DNA from: Haberlea rhodopensis
Taxonomy: Eukaryota > Streptophyta > Magnoliopsida > Lamiales > Gesneriaceae
Assembly (NCBI GenBank): GCA_907163345.1
Contig: CAJQUN010000004.1
Span: 11,995,235 to 12,059,234, forward strand
DNA: 64,000 nt
Direction: 5' to 3'
Shown here: in pieces, positions 28,501 to 39,134 of the stretch
Layout: every line of letters starts with the position of its first letter
How positions within the stretch are numbered: the first letter of the stretch is position 1
The notes under the pieces: model-generated
What the model was told of the DNA's origin: nothing
Databases searched by the model: none
What the model saw: only the letters and a program-made list of their open reading frames with translations
Translations under genes and position numbers: made by a program

Positions 28501-31500
28501 AATTGTTTTGCAAAAATCCTTAGTGATAAGATCCAGCTTGGTTTCTTGCAAACACAGAAAGTCAATATTTTCCGTCACAACTAAAGATCGCAGCTCCCTT
28601 TTCTTTCCCCTACCCCCTAAGCCTCTAACATTGAAGCTTGCTATCTTCATTGGATCACCTCGACGTCCTCAACCTCTTGATTTCTCATTTCCGATACTGT
28701 AAAAGCTTGCACATCTCGTTTTTCCATTTCCATTAATCGTTGAATAATTTCCTTGTCATTCCCTGTGCCTATTATCCCTAGTCGCTTCCCAATATTCCAT
28801 AACTCGATTGCCTCTCCCATTTGGATCCGATCTTTTAACATAAAATCAGAATAGGATGTTGTTGGAACGCCTCTACAAAGAATGGCTGTGGGATGAGGTG
28901 ATTCATAGTTTCTCCTTCTCTGGTATGTGTTTTCAAACCTTAGGGAAGCTTCCTCGGGGCTCTTCTCAGTCCTTTTCGTTGGGGTAATGGCCTGAAGTGT
29001 ATCGGTCTCCTCTCCTTCCACGCTGTTATAGCCCGTGTATCTTCTGTCAGCTTGTTCTATTGGCTCTTTTGCTAAGATCACACCCCGGGTAACTTCTTGA
29101 TTATCCTCAGATTTAATTATGAAATCTTGTAATCTCATTAAATTCTCCTTTGGCATTGCGACTGATAAAGTGATGAGAGTGCCAAAAAATTGCCCAAGGA
29201 AGTTGCTTACCACAAAACTAAATCAAGGTTAAGAAAAACCATCAAGCACATTATTTACTAACCTTTCTATGAACTCACCTGCCATGACATTCAATTTCAC
29301 TGTTTTTGGACCTCTCAATACCCGCTTACCCTTGCAAGACTTGCAGAAGCTCTGTTGCCAATAGAAAATTGGAATAAATAGTCAATATTCCTTTATTTAA
29401 TTCACCAACACATTTTTATTATCGTAGACCATTAAAAACACATGGAAAAAAAAATCCTAAAAAAGCAACTTAGCAGTTTATTGTGGTTGCACATGCACAA
29501 CTTCAAATGCTACAGTAAATACCTTTTCTCATTTGCTATTATTACAGTTAAACTTGGGAATTCTCAAATAACTGTATTAGTATCATCTTTGTCGAGGCAA
29601 AAGAGTTACACTTTTATTCTTCTATATAACCTAAATGTGCCCACTTATGGAAACATATAACCCTATTTAAAATACACTCGTTGCATTTGTCCGGTAAACC
29701 TAGAGCAGTACGAATGAAATACCAACAGTCCAATATATACAGGGAGAGACCAAATCAGAAACAACTAACACAATCAGGAAGATGAAAAAATCAGCACAAC
29801 AATGTATATCCAGTAAAACTACTTTCAAGTGTTTGCAGAGATCCTATATATCTACCAGTACAACTGTTACATGAAACAAAAGTAAATCCTAACCATCCGA
29901 TAATAGCAACGAATAGACTTTCACATGCCAATGCTGAACGTATGGTGATGAGCCAAATTGTCATTTTTTTCGTTCCTAGACCTTCACTCATGCAGAAAGA
30001 AAACTATTGATACACCTGATTTCAATAATGAAGAGTAAAACAAAAACAAAAAAACAACCATAAGAGTACATGAAGACCCAAATATATTTCACTAGGTCCA
30101 AGAGGACCACTATGGCCGTTGAACTAGGAAAAGGATTAGTACGAGCAAACTCAATAGCTATCTTCCAGTGCCTCTTAAGCTATTCTGCTCACTACTAGGA
30201 TAAATGGTATCCAATTGAACGAAAATTTAACGAAGACAGGGACAAGGAACATAAAACACATAACTGAAAAAATCATGTTGACATGTAAAAAAAACAAAAA
30301 ACATCTTATTAGAACATAAAATGTCATACCGACACGATTTTCCCAGCACCTCCACAATTTGGACAAGTAGACTGAAGTGTGAAAGGACCATTCTGTGATA
30401 TTATCTGGGTAGACAAAGAACAATATTAATATTCACCAATACCACAAGGTGGTGATGCCAAAGATACTCACCATGCCCGAGCCTCTACAACGTTTACAAG
30501 TTTCAGGCCTGGTACCCGGAGGGACACCAGTTCCGCCTAACAAAATCAAGCAGAATAATTTAGAACAACATGAGAAGTTGGATGAGTAGCTTGAGCATTA
30601 ATAGGCCCATCATACCACACATATGCTAACTCACTGAACCAACTCAAAGAGTTCAAAGATATAAACTAAGGCAGCCAATAAAGTATGGGCTTCATAAGTT
30701 CTACTAGTGTTAATTTCAGGAAAGGTATAAGCCAATACCACAAGTATCACAAGCCAAATCAGTAAGAATTGACAGAGTTTTGGTGCATCCCTGGACAGCT
30801 TCCATAAAGGATAGTTCTAATGAAACCTGCATTCGATGACTGAAACTTATGATATCCGTATTAAAAATAAACATTAAACTTATAGACAATTGAACAAAAA
30901 ATAGTAACCTTGACATCTTCGCCACCCATGTCCCTATTGAAGATGTTGAAAATCTGATCTTGCAACAAAATTTGCCAAAGCACACATCAATTATAACTTT
31001 GGAGCTTGAGTAGAAAGTATCAACAAATTAAATGAAAAAGATATCAAGGTTATTGGGCAACAAATTGGTCTGTCCTAACATAACAAGGACAGTAAAATCA
31101 AAAGCCAATGCGGGTTGTGGCCAGTTTAGTGCATGCCATGTGTTAACTTATCTAAATCTCTTTCCACACAAGTACCACTAAATCCAGGACATCACTTCTA
31201 TTTTGACCATAAAAAAACTTGTATAGGATCGAAGTTTCTGGTGGCTAATGTCACGTTAAAAGTAAGTGCCAATTTTTGGCCAAAATCAGGTGGTGCCCTC
31301 AAGATTTCTCCATTCGCTAGATTAAAGATCGGAAGAGTAAAGATAGCTATGGTTAGCAATGCGACTTAAAGTGATTTACTCCACCAAAACCCCCAAAACT
31401 AAAAAATCTAGTCAACGTGGAATAACTTAATTTTTGTTCTATACGCTTCAGTCATTACAACCTTTTGCAATTTCTAATAACCACCATTATAATGCTGCCT

Positions 31501-33560
31501 CTTCAAGATTATTGCATGTTCTAATCAGCTAACATTAAAGCCTTTAAAGAGCGTGTGATTGCTTCTATCTAATTAATCTTTAGTATTAAACATTATAAAG
31601 GTATGCATCTTGATATTTAGTCAATTAAAAAATCTCATCCTACTACCAGTTTAGGTTGATTGAAGAAAACTGAGAGCCAAAAACTGCAGAACAGCAAAAA
31701 AAAGCAGTTTTCTGATCAAGCACTCACATCGGCATTTTTAAATATGTCCTGGAAAGGATTGAAGCCAGCTCCTCCAAACGGATTAAATCCAGGACCTTCA
31801 CCATTACTAGCTTGTTCAAAAGCTTCATGACCAATCTGTTAAATGGAAAAATTTCAACCAACTTGCAAAATCAAAGATCAATGTCTTCGAGGACATATTG
31901 CTATTCATTATATAAATATTGAACCAATAGCCCCCTCAACCCAGCTTATGCATTATAATCATTGTCTTGGAAGTTGGTATTAGGAATCATAGCTGAGAAT
32001 AAGTAAAGTTAAGCGTAAAATCTATGCAGAGATATATTTGAGACCTGATCGTATTGTTGACGTTTTTCTTCATCTTTCAAGACCTACAAAAATAAAGACC
32101 ATACAACATGATTAAACAAAATAAAGCAATAACTATGTGCCCAGGATATTGCTTGAGAAACTGAAGTCTTTCAAAATGTACCTCATATGCCTTCTGAACT
32201 TCTTGAAATTTCTTTTCAGCTTCTGGATCATCTTTGTTTGTATCTGGATGTAACTTCTTTGCAATCTGTGGAACCAATGAAATCGCTAAGAAGATGAGAA
32301 TGGACAGAAAATGAAATATAGGAAATCCCCATGTCATGTGAAAAGGGAAACATACCGCATAATAAGCTTTCTTAATTTCTGATGCCGTTGCATTTTTACT
32401 GACATGGAGTACGTCATAAAAATCTCTCGAAAGTTTTGCTATTCAAGCAAAATATAATAAAAAATAAAAATAAAAAGAAAAAGAAAAAAATTAAGAGTGA
32501 ACATATTAAAATTGATGAGCTACTATAACATTTAAATTTTGACGAGGGTTCTCAACAGAACAAGAACCAATATGAGAACGCATACCACAAAAGCTGACTG
32601 CTAATAGTTCCTCTTCATTAGAATTCTATTTTGTTCTAGGTCTACACCAATAAATGTCAAAGATGGCATACTACAAGTTACACAAATTCATCACAATACA
32701 AATAACTCGTATTTTTTATCAAGCTTTTTATTTAAAATCACTCTTTCCAAAAGCTCAAGATTATAGCCGGCATTTATTCTTTGAGACCGGAAATATACGC
32801 CTGAATCTAAATTTGGGGCATTTACGTGTATGTGGTCAAATTTGATAATAAAGGCCCATAATAACCAGCCAAAACCAACTTAACTAAATACAATGGGGAT
32901 TGTAAATACACAATTCGAGCTTGTTACGACTTATGCGATGACATGTTAGAAACAACTTCTCCAAAAAGAACAGGCTCATGGATGGGCAACAGTAGAATTT
33001 ATTCTTTAACTCAACTGTCCATGTAAACATTCAATTCCCAAATACAACAGAAATCACAACAAATACAGATCCTAAAAAACATTAATAGATCAGTGATTAC
33101 CAGTGCCATGAATTGACCTTGCAGAGCCCAAATTATTACCGGATAATCCTAGCTTCCACCAGTACTTCTCATCACTGCCTGAATTATCAATAAAACAAGT
33201 GTTGAAGCGCATAATCCAAGCAAAAACCAAACAAAGATAACATTTTAAAGTAATAGAAATGAACATTTATACAATAATTTAAGTACCATTTCCAAAACTG
33301 GAATTAAAAAGGACCCTGGATTGGTTGGACAGAAAGGTGCTGAAGCTCCTGCAATCCCCTATCGACTCAAATAACTGCAAATCAATCACAGAATATAAAA
33401 ACTTTCCGCTTACATAAAGCAATGGACTAAATATTCTTTACAAAGACACAGTTTACAGAGGAAGGAGACAGAGTGTTACAGAGGAAGGAGAATCTTGAAG
33501 GAGCAAGGACAAGAGGGTCCGGCGGGCGGCAGCGAGGCGAAGGCCTTGAGAAGCGAGCAT
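16502..33560 (-). CDS. GFA2: mitochondrial type-I J-domain chaperone GFA2 (18 coding exons, one giant intron)
   Basis: DnaJ co-chaperone of mitochondrial Hsp70. In Arabidopsis it is needed for polar-nuclei fusion and synergid death. Exons, coordinates descending: 33560-33480, 33374-33287, 33178-33101, 32438-32356, 32265-32182, 32083-32045, 31835-31728, 30953-30909, 30826-30739, 30536-30472, 30404-30330, 29351-29279, 18533-18442, 18307-18236, 17955-17899, 17590-17542, 17030-16964, 16598-16502. The sum is 1341 nt, exactly 446 codons plus stop. The N-terminus (MLASQGLRLAAARRTLLSLL) is a basic presequence. The J-domain HPD is at ~116-118, followed by a G/F-rich linker (NPFGGAGFNPF). The zinc region has CDTCGGTG, CKRCRGSG, CPNCGGAG and a degenerate CKSCKGKR. 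The C-terminal domain ends NLTQRQRQLIEEF. The 29278-18534 intron (~10.7 kb) holds several transposons on both strands; splicing must remove it. Confidence 0.95.
19940..20139 (+). repeat. 5' LTR of the Copia element
   Basis: TG...CA ends and near-identity to 24531-24731. An internal TATA-like ctttatatatttgaa is present at about 20053-20067. Confidence 0.93.
20164..22862 (+). pseudogene. Copia gag-protease-integrase region, frame-broken
   Basis: The gag part begins in one frame (from 20164, ...SDSSGPITCHKLNGQNFLQW), continues in a second (from ~20480), then a third from 20958. There the CCHC zinc knuckle CDRCKKLTHNIETC is followed by protease VDSGASDHMSG, the pre-integrase HxxH-CxxC (LWHYRLGHPN ... 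CDVCQLSKHKR) and the integrase core (IHSDIWGPS ... a second acidic position near RTDRARDYF). The frame stops at TAG near 22245 and continues in the same frame to 22862, so at least two frameshifts and one nonsense codon are present. These belong to the element at 19940-24731. Confidence 0.85.
22955..24523 (+). pseudogene. Copia reverse transcriptase and RNase H, with internal stops
   Basis: The frame 22955-24142 (395 codons) carries RVT_2 landmarks: CKWLFTVKYNYDG, ARFVAKGYTQ, QLDVKNAFFNG and the catalytic box YVDDIVLTG. It ends at a TAG near 24140. The same frame resumes with the RNase H part (24200-24523: CDNQAAISISKNP, HIEVDRHFI). At least two stops (TAG ~24140, TGA ~24196) break it. Frame differs from the integrase part upstream, so a frameshift lies between. 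Confidence 0.9.
24531..24731 (+). repeat. 3' LTR of the Copia element
   Basis: Preceded by the purine tract gagggggag and followed by target duplication gattg at 24732-24736. Confidence 0.93.
24950..27805 (-). pseudogene. LINE ORF2, reverse transcriptase and zf-RVT part
   Basis: A 951-codon frame. It holds the non-LTR RT motifs: KSPGPDGYNMGFIKKFW (motif 1), FRPISLIGCMYKVLAKLLAN (motif 2), GFEKAYDLVNW, GLRQGDPLSPFLFVIVAEAM and the catalytic FADDTLLVG. Near the C-terminus are WNSFAPNKVIALVWRILKDR and CVFCNSAEETSSHLAFGC, the zf-RVT zinc segment. It would be continuous with the endonuclease frame but for one stop codon and one frame change between 27860 and 27805. Length and conserved motifs suggest recent activity. 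Confidence 0.92.
27859..28650 (-). pseudogene. LINE ORF2, N-terminal endonuclease part
   Basis: A 263-codon frame with exonuclease/endonuclease/phosphatase motifs: MKIASFNVRGLGG, DFLCLQETKLD, VCGDFNAIRTSNERRG, LDRFLISDNW and TFSDHCAIML. It begins with ATG at 28650-28648, overlapping the ORF1 stop as ATGA. It ends at a TAG where L1 elements usually continue into the linker to RT. Confidence 0.9.
28647..29213 (-). pseudogene. LINE ORF1 fragment (3' part)
   Basis: The frame is open for 188 codons and ends in TGA (28649-28647) overlapping the ORF2 ATG. The sequence is charged and has none of the usual N-terminal ORF1 domain (DUF4283) or zinc knuckle, consistent with 5' truncation of the element. 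Assigned by position; I do not recognise its fold. Confidence 0.6.
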
Positions 33561-34660
33561 CTGTTGGTTTCCGTATTTGTAGGAATCGTACAACTGCAGA
33601 AGGAAGTAGAGGCGGGGAATGAAGTACTTGAAAAGAAACCAAGGGTTTCTGTTTGTGTGTATTGCTCTCAATGAAATGAAGTTTATATGTCGTCGTTCTA
33701 AAACATATAACATATTTAAATATTTATGAAATTGTTTTAAAAAAAACATGTATTTAATTTAAAAATATTAAATAAAATCTATTTATTTAAAACGATAGGG
33801 GGATTCAAATATATTATATACTTTTACATATAAGTTATGTTTTGTTTTTATATATGTTTATTATAAAATTATATTATATGATTTTCAAAATATGTATATT
33901 TTTTTATATGTGAAACCTTTGAATATCCAAAATTTGAAAGGATTTTTTTTTTTGAGAACATATAGCAGAGAGATGTTTAGTGATTAATTTGTGAAAATAT
34001 AGGGTTTTTTTTACTTTAATATAACACATGGGGTTTTCGTGATAAATTTATGAAAACAGATGGTTTTTTTTTACTATTTTGTTAACTAATAGGGATTTTG
34101 TGCAAATTTACTATAACATAGGGGAATATTATGAAATTTAACCAAGATTTAAATTACATTGTTATCATTAATCATAACATTTTACAAATCTGTATATGTT
34201 AGATCCTATATATATCTAATTTTAATATTTTTCAAGGATGATAAAACTGCAAATTCCAATTTTGATAAGAATTTCATATTATAAATTTATAAATAATATA
34301 AGAATAATATGTATATATATAAAACATACTCACACTCAAATATTTTGGAAATCGACTTGCAAATCCATCTTTGCCCGCGAACCACTTTATGTGACTTAAT
34401 TCACAGCTGCACGGAATTACTTGACTTGACTGCATACATCGAGGGTCGCCAAAAGAGCATGTCCTTTTCTGGTTCTCAAAAGGTGACCAAAATTGCCTCA
34501 TCATATCAACCCCTAACGCTCAAATACAGGAGACCGCCAACTCTGTATTTTCCCCACTTTACAGCCTCATTCAGAACTGTATATAAATCCTCAATTTTTT
34601 TATCACTTTACAAACATAGTCAGTTAGTCACCACAATAAATTTTATTTCTTGAACTTCCC
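33561..34660. other. divergent spacer between GFA2 and the UPM1 pseudogene
   Basis: Strongly AT-rich with T runs and no recognised gene. A TATA-like tatataaa (34580-34587) lies 74 bases before the first ATG of the UPM1 pseudogene, so the old promoter is still recognisable. The GFA2 side begins at 33561. Confidence 0.6.
34580..34587 (+). promoter_or_regulatory. TATA box of the UPM1 pseudogene
   Basis: tatataaa in ctgtatataaatcctc, 74 bases before the first ATG at 34661. Confidence 0.6.
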
Positions 34661-36957
34661 ATGGCTCTTGTTCCTTCAGCTTCGTCTGCCACTGTGGTTC
34701 AATCAAGAAAAATCAATTCTTTTCACCTCAGACAAGTGAATGCCATCAAATGTGCTTCATTTACCAGCGCCTTTCACGGAAAAGCACTTCATTGAGAGGT
34801 ACAAAAGAGAGAGCTGGATGTACAAGAACCAGTTGCAGCAGCCCTTTTCTTCTCGCCCGCTAACTGATGACCTACTCATCAGGGATTACGATATAGCGAC
34901 GCAGCTGCCGGAGCTGAAGAAATTGCTTTAAGTTTTGAGTGAAAAGAGGAAAAATGAAAATGGGTTTGATAAGCGAGGGCCCGGAAATGTGTTCTTGGTG
35001 GGAACCGGGCCTGGGGACCCGAAACTGCTGACGTTGAAGGCGTTGAGAGTGATATTGAGTGCGGATCTTGTGCTGTACGATAGATTGGTTTCCGGTTATG
35101 TGTTGAATTTGGTGAGACCTGATGCTAGGCTTCTGTATGTTGGGAAGACTGCTGGCTATCATAGCAGAACTCAGGTTGGTTTAGTTTCTTTGTTGTTTAT
35201 TATATGGTTATGGGGCATGAGCTTAACCCGAGTTGATTTATTCAATGGTTCACGCAGCTTACCCCAATCCGATAAAAACCCCACTCCATTGAGATTAAAA
35301 TGAATCCATTAAGTTTGTGTGAATTGGAATTTCAATTGATTAGCTGATAATGGGAAAGTATGATCTGACATGCTGTAGTTCTCTCCGATGTGATTTATAC
35401 AAATTGGAAAATTGACATTCTTCTGTCATTCGGAGTGTTCTAAGTGATAATTATTACTAGTTATATATGCTTGAGATGTGATTTTTTTGTCGAACTATGA
35501 CTTTGAATTGCTGGTTTCATAATATTAAGAGGTGTAATTATACAGCGGTTGAATCGTCTAGTTTCGATTGCTCTTCTGACATGCTCCTAAAACTTAATAT
35601 GTTTTCACTAAAAACAGCCATCATTTTACGGTTTCTTCAAGTGAAGACTTGAACTTGGTATTGGGAAAAGATGAAACTTATGCTACTAGACATCTATATT
35701 CATCTGTTGTGGTTAAAGTCCATTTTATCCTGTGGGTATTGCCTGCGGGTTTCTGAATTGGCAACGGTAAAGTTGTTGCAATCTGGCCTGGAGGTCACGG
35801 GTTCGAGTTGATCAAACAGCCTCTTGCATTGCAATTGAATTGAAGGCTGCGTACGTTAGGTCCAATGGGCCCGACCCCTCTCAGACCTCGTGCATCGCGG
35901 GAGCTTCGTGCACCAGGTTTGTCCCTTTTACTCTTGCACACTGCACTGCATATTATTTTCTGCTCCTTTTTATGACCTGTTTTTTGTTGGGAAAAGTATT
36001 TATGATTTGAGGATTTAAGCAGGAGGAAATTCATGAGTTACTTTTGAACCTTGCTGAAGCTGGAGCCAATGTTGTGAGGCTTAAAGGCGGGGATCCGTTG
36101 GTAAGTTAACCTGAACCATGTTTGTTAATGTAATTTTAAGTCAGCACACATGATAACAATGTTTCGAGGAAGAATTCGACGATGAGTACCATAACTGTAG
36201 ATTTTAGGTAGTCGAAAGGGGTGGATAGGAAATGGACTTTCTACAACAGCAAGGAATCGAGGTGAAAGTCGTTCCAGGTATGATGGCTTTAAAGTAACTA
36301 TTAGTTCGTATCGTGTATTTTTCCCTCATTTTGTTCGAAATATTGGTTGAGCATAAATTATTGGCTTATTTTCTTTGTAAGTTTATGGAAACCAGTGGGC
36401 ATAGCCTAGACCTGGCTTGATGCCTTTGAAAAGTTAGCAGTCTTTTTCCCCCTCGTAATAAGAATTCTCAGATAGTCTCTGTGAATCTGTGACAGGCATA
36501 ACCGCAGCTTCTGGGATAGCTGCCGAATTAGGAATTCCATTGACACACCGTGGGGTTGCTAATAGCGTCATATTTATGACGGGACACTCGAGAAATGGAG
36601 GAACAGAACCTCTATACATCGCAGAGAATGATGTTGATCCTTATTCAACCTTTGTTGTCTAGATGGGCTTGTCGACTCTCCCTTCTCTAGCATCCAAGCT
36701 GATGCATCATGGCTTGCCACATGACACACCAGCTGCTGCTATTGAGCGAGGAACCACGCCTCAGCAACGCGTCGTGTTTGCGGAACTGAAGGATCTTGCC
36801 GATGAAATCTTGTCACATCAGCTCACATCAGCTCGTGTCGCCAACATTGATCGTCGTTGGGAAAGTTGTCGCTCTTTCACCATTGTGGCCTCATGTTGTC
36901 AAAGAAGTTCCACATTGGTCGAATCCAGATAGCAGATCGTGGCTACTCTACATATGA
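34661..36957 (+). pseudogene. UPM1: broken uroporphyrinogen-III C-methyltransferase (siroheme synthase) gene
   Basis: SUMT makes precorrin-2 for siroheme, the cofactor of nitrite and sulfite reductases, in plastids. The intron-exon layout is intact: 34661-35174, 36023-36100, 36208-36277 and 36496-36957. Family motifs survive, including [68 protein letters not shown] and AIERGTTPQQ. Lesions: a frame change in the transit-peptide region (ATG frame ends at a TGA near 34793), TAA at 34929, TAG in exon 3 (~36226) where an E is usual, TAG at 36660-36662, and a 10-bp tandem duplication (tcacatcagc twice, ~36810-36830) that shifts the frame before the C-terminus. So it is a decayed duplicate rather than a working gene. 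Splice sites remain consensus, suggesting recent loss. Confidence 0.9.
35757..35931 (+). mobile_element. Au SINE in intron 1 of the UPM1 pseudogene
   Basis: The sequence carries the family landmarks from memory: gcaacggtaaagttgttgc, then a box B ggtcacgggttcgag, then acagcctcttgca, ggctgcgtacgttag, cgcgggagcttcgtgcacca and a short pyrimidine tail. Au SINEs occur across monocots and dicots. A 3' fragment of another is at 46546-46620. Confidence 0.85.
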
Positions 36958-39134
36958 TTGAGGACTTGGCATTCCTTTGATTTTTTGGGAACTTGCAAGT
37001 ACGCTAAATTTTGTATCACTTGGTCACAATTTGGTTGACTTGGTGAGGTAACGGAGTGTGAGATTATAGAATAACTGAGACAAATCTTTTGAAATCTACT
37101 GTTTTTAATGGCCAATTTTCTCTCGCTTTATCACATTTCAATTTAATTTCTAGGTCCAATATTAGATGTCAAATAATTTCACAAATAATTAGATAAAATT
37201 ATTTTAAAATAAAAATAATAAATTGTTTTTGAAAAACGATCGAAACACATTATGAACATTTTGTTTTGATAGAGAATAAAATTAAATTATAGTCTTTGTT
37301 TTTATATAAGGATGACATTGTTTCAGGAAAAGAAACACATTGTGAAGATTTTTAGAGCTTCTGCTTATATTATAAGTAACAAATTGAGTTCTTAATATCA
37401 TATTCAATTTTTCTAAAAAAACTATTAAAAAATCCTAAAGAAAATAATAATAATGAAAAGAAGAGAAAATTGAGTCAAGAAAACACAATTATTTCTAACA
37501 CCACACATTGAGGTAATCTTAAGAAATACATTTTATAACACCAGTGATATGGAAAGTTTCAATTGGCTACCAAAAAAAAACCCAGAAATGAAAAATATAT
37601 TTAAAATGAAACTAATGCTTTGATTGACCAAAAAAAAAAATTTACATGACAACAGATTAAGAGTAACACCGTGAAATCTTACACAAGTACTAACCTGTTA
37701 ATAAAGGACAAAAATTAGAAGCCACCCCAACTATGAATTAGCATGTGTTGATATACTGATCAAAATATTAAAAATGAAACTATTGTAAAGCATGATACTA
37801 CATCGAGTTAAAACCAATACCGATTCTACCATTAACAATCTGGAAACTACCATATTGACCATGGAAACTATCTAAATTCTTGACATGGCGCCTTCCGCCT
37901 CCACAATATCACCATCATCTTTCCGCTTCATTATTCGATGTTTGCTTGCGCATGTAAGAAGTGGCCACCCTCATCTTGTCACAAAAATCACCAACAGAGA
38001 AGTATGAAGTATCAAATCAGGAAGTTGATCAATAAATGAGAAGTATCCGGTCATGAGCAGAAGATTATGACGGTTTACTAGTAAAGCATCAAATCATATA
38101 ATCAATAATTTTCTCTAATTTTAAATATTTAACAAAATTATTTGAGTTATTTCTTATAAATAGTTAATCCACATTTTAAAAATCGGATCGAAAAATCATG
38201 TTTTGGAGAAAATAATAAGTCAGCGGTTAGTACGGCTTGGTGCGCGTCTTCAGTACAGTGCATGTGCACCATAGAAAGTAGAATATGTTTATACACAAAT
38301 TTGGTCAGGTGTTTTGCACAGCTTAATCAACTGTCCAATGCACGGCGCCGTGCAAGTAGCATGGTGCATGCAGCACCATGCGCAATTTGTGCGCCACACA
38401 ATAGATTGAATACTTTGGATTTTTTTAGCACAGTGAGATGAAAGCCCAATGCAGGAAAAATATCAGATTTCCAGCACTCATAAATATGAAAGTTGATGAT
38501 TCTAAGGTTTTTGATGTCTCTTGACTTTCCTGGTAAGAAATTGAGGTTTTCACCCCATTCTTGTATCTTCTTAATGCCTTCATATGGTTTCTACCACAGA
38601 GATATTGTCTCTTGTCAAGATAATCAAGGATTGACCTCGTCTACCAAGCTTGAGGGATGAGCTTCACATTTGCAAGTTTGGGTATATTGGCTAAACTCTA
38701 TTTATTGTGTGCAGTGTGCTATGGAAAATATGTTTGTTCATTACATGTTTTCTTTCCGGTGAATCTTGGATACATGGTTTGAATGTTGGGTTTCTTGAGG
38801 TTTATAAGCCATTGTGGCATTTTGATAAATAAATAAATAAGGTAGTGGTAGTCGCTCATGCTTGGGACCAGAAACTTGATAAGAATATAAAATGTGTTTT
38901 GCAGATTATTTTGATAGGCAAATTACGAGCATGTATAAATCCTATGTTTTAGTAGTACTTTAAAACTTACAGATTAATTATTGATTGGGTAATATGTGAA
39001 TGTCTCAATTAAGATTTATCCCTAAGCATGTTTGAATATGTGATGGTAATGATTTTAGAGTTTTACTAGACCTTTTGGATGAGATCTAATTGGTTTTTTT
39101 TATCAGCCTTCCCGTCATTCACACATCCAGTGAT
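36958..39134. other. spacer with a palindrome cluster
   Basis: No gene supported. AT-rich apart from a GC-rich patch at 38225-38400 containing the perfect palindrome gcacggcgccgtgc (38340-38353) and the inverted repeat gcatggtgc / gcaccatgc (38359-38367 / 38373-38381). On the minus strand, 38430-38610 has two overlapping open frames of 50-60 codons; I recognise no family and do not call a gene. Confidence 0.5.
38340..38381. repeat. palindrome plus hairpin
   Basis: A 14-bp perfect palindrome and, six bases later, a 9-bp inverted repeat around a 5-base loop (atgca). Both share the GTGCA/GCACG vocabulary of the surrounding 180 bases. Confidence 0.85.

Larger units (their letters stand above)
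24843..29231 (-). mobile_element. L1-type LINE, 5'-truncated, nearly complete ORF2
   Basis: On the minus strand the order is part of ORF1 (29213-28647), an APE-type endonuclease (28650-27859), reverse transcriptase with zf-RVT (27805-24950), 3' UTR, then a poly-A tail (seen as T's at 24843-24852). Flanks aagagaaaacat (24832-24843) and aagaaaaaccat (29231-29242) match at 10 of 12 positions and may be the target duplication. The element lies in the GFA2 intron in the same orientation as GFA2, next to exon 29351-29279. Confidence 0.9.

Noticed and set aside
38430..38610. Two overlapping minus-strand open frames (~50-60 codons)
   Set aside because: No start context, splice structure or family recognised, and both frames open equally, as expected by chance.
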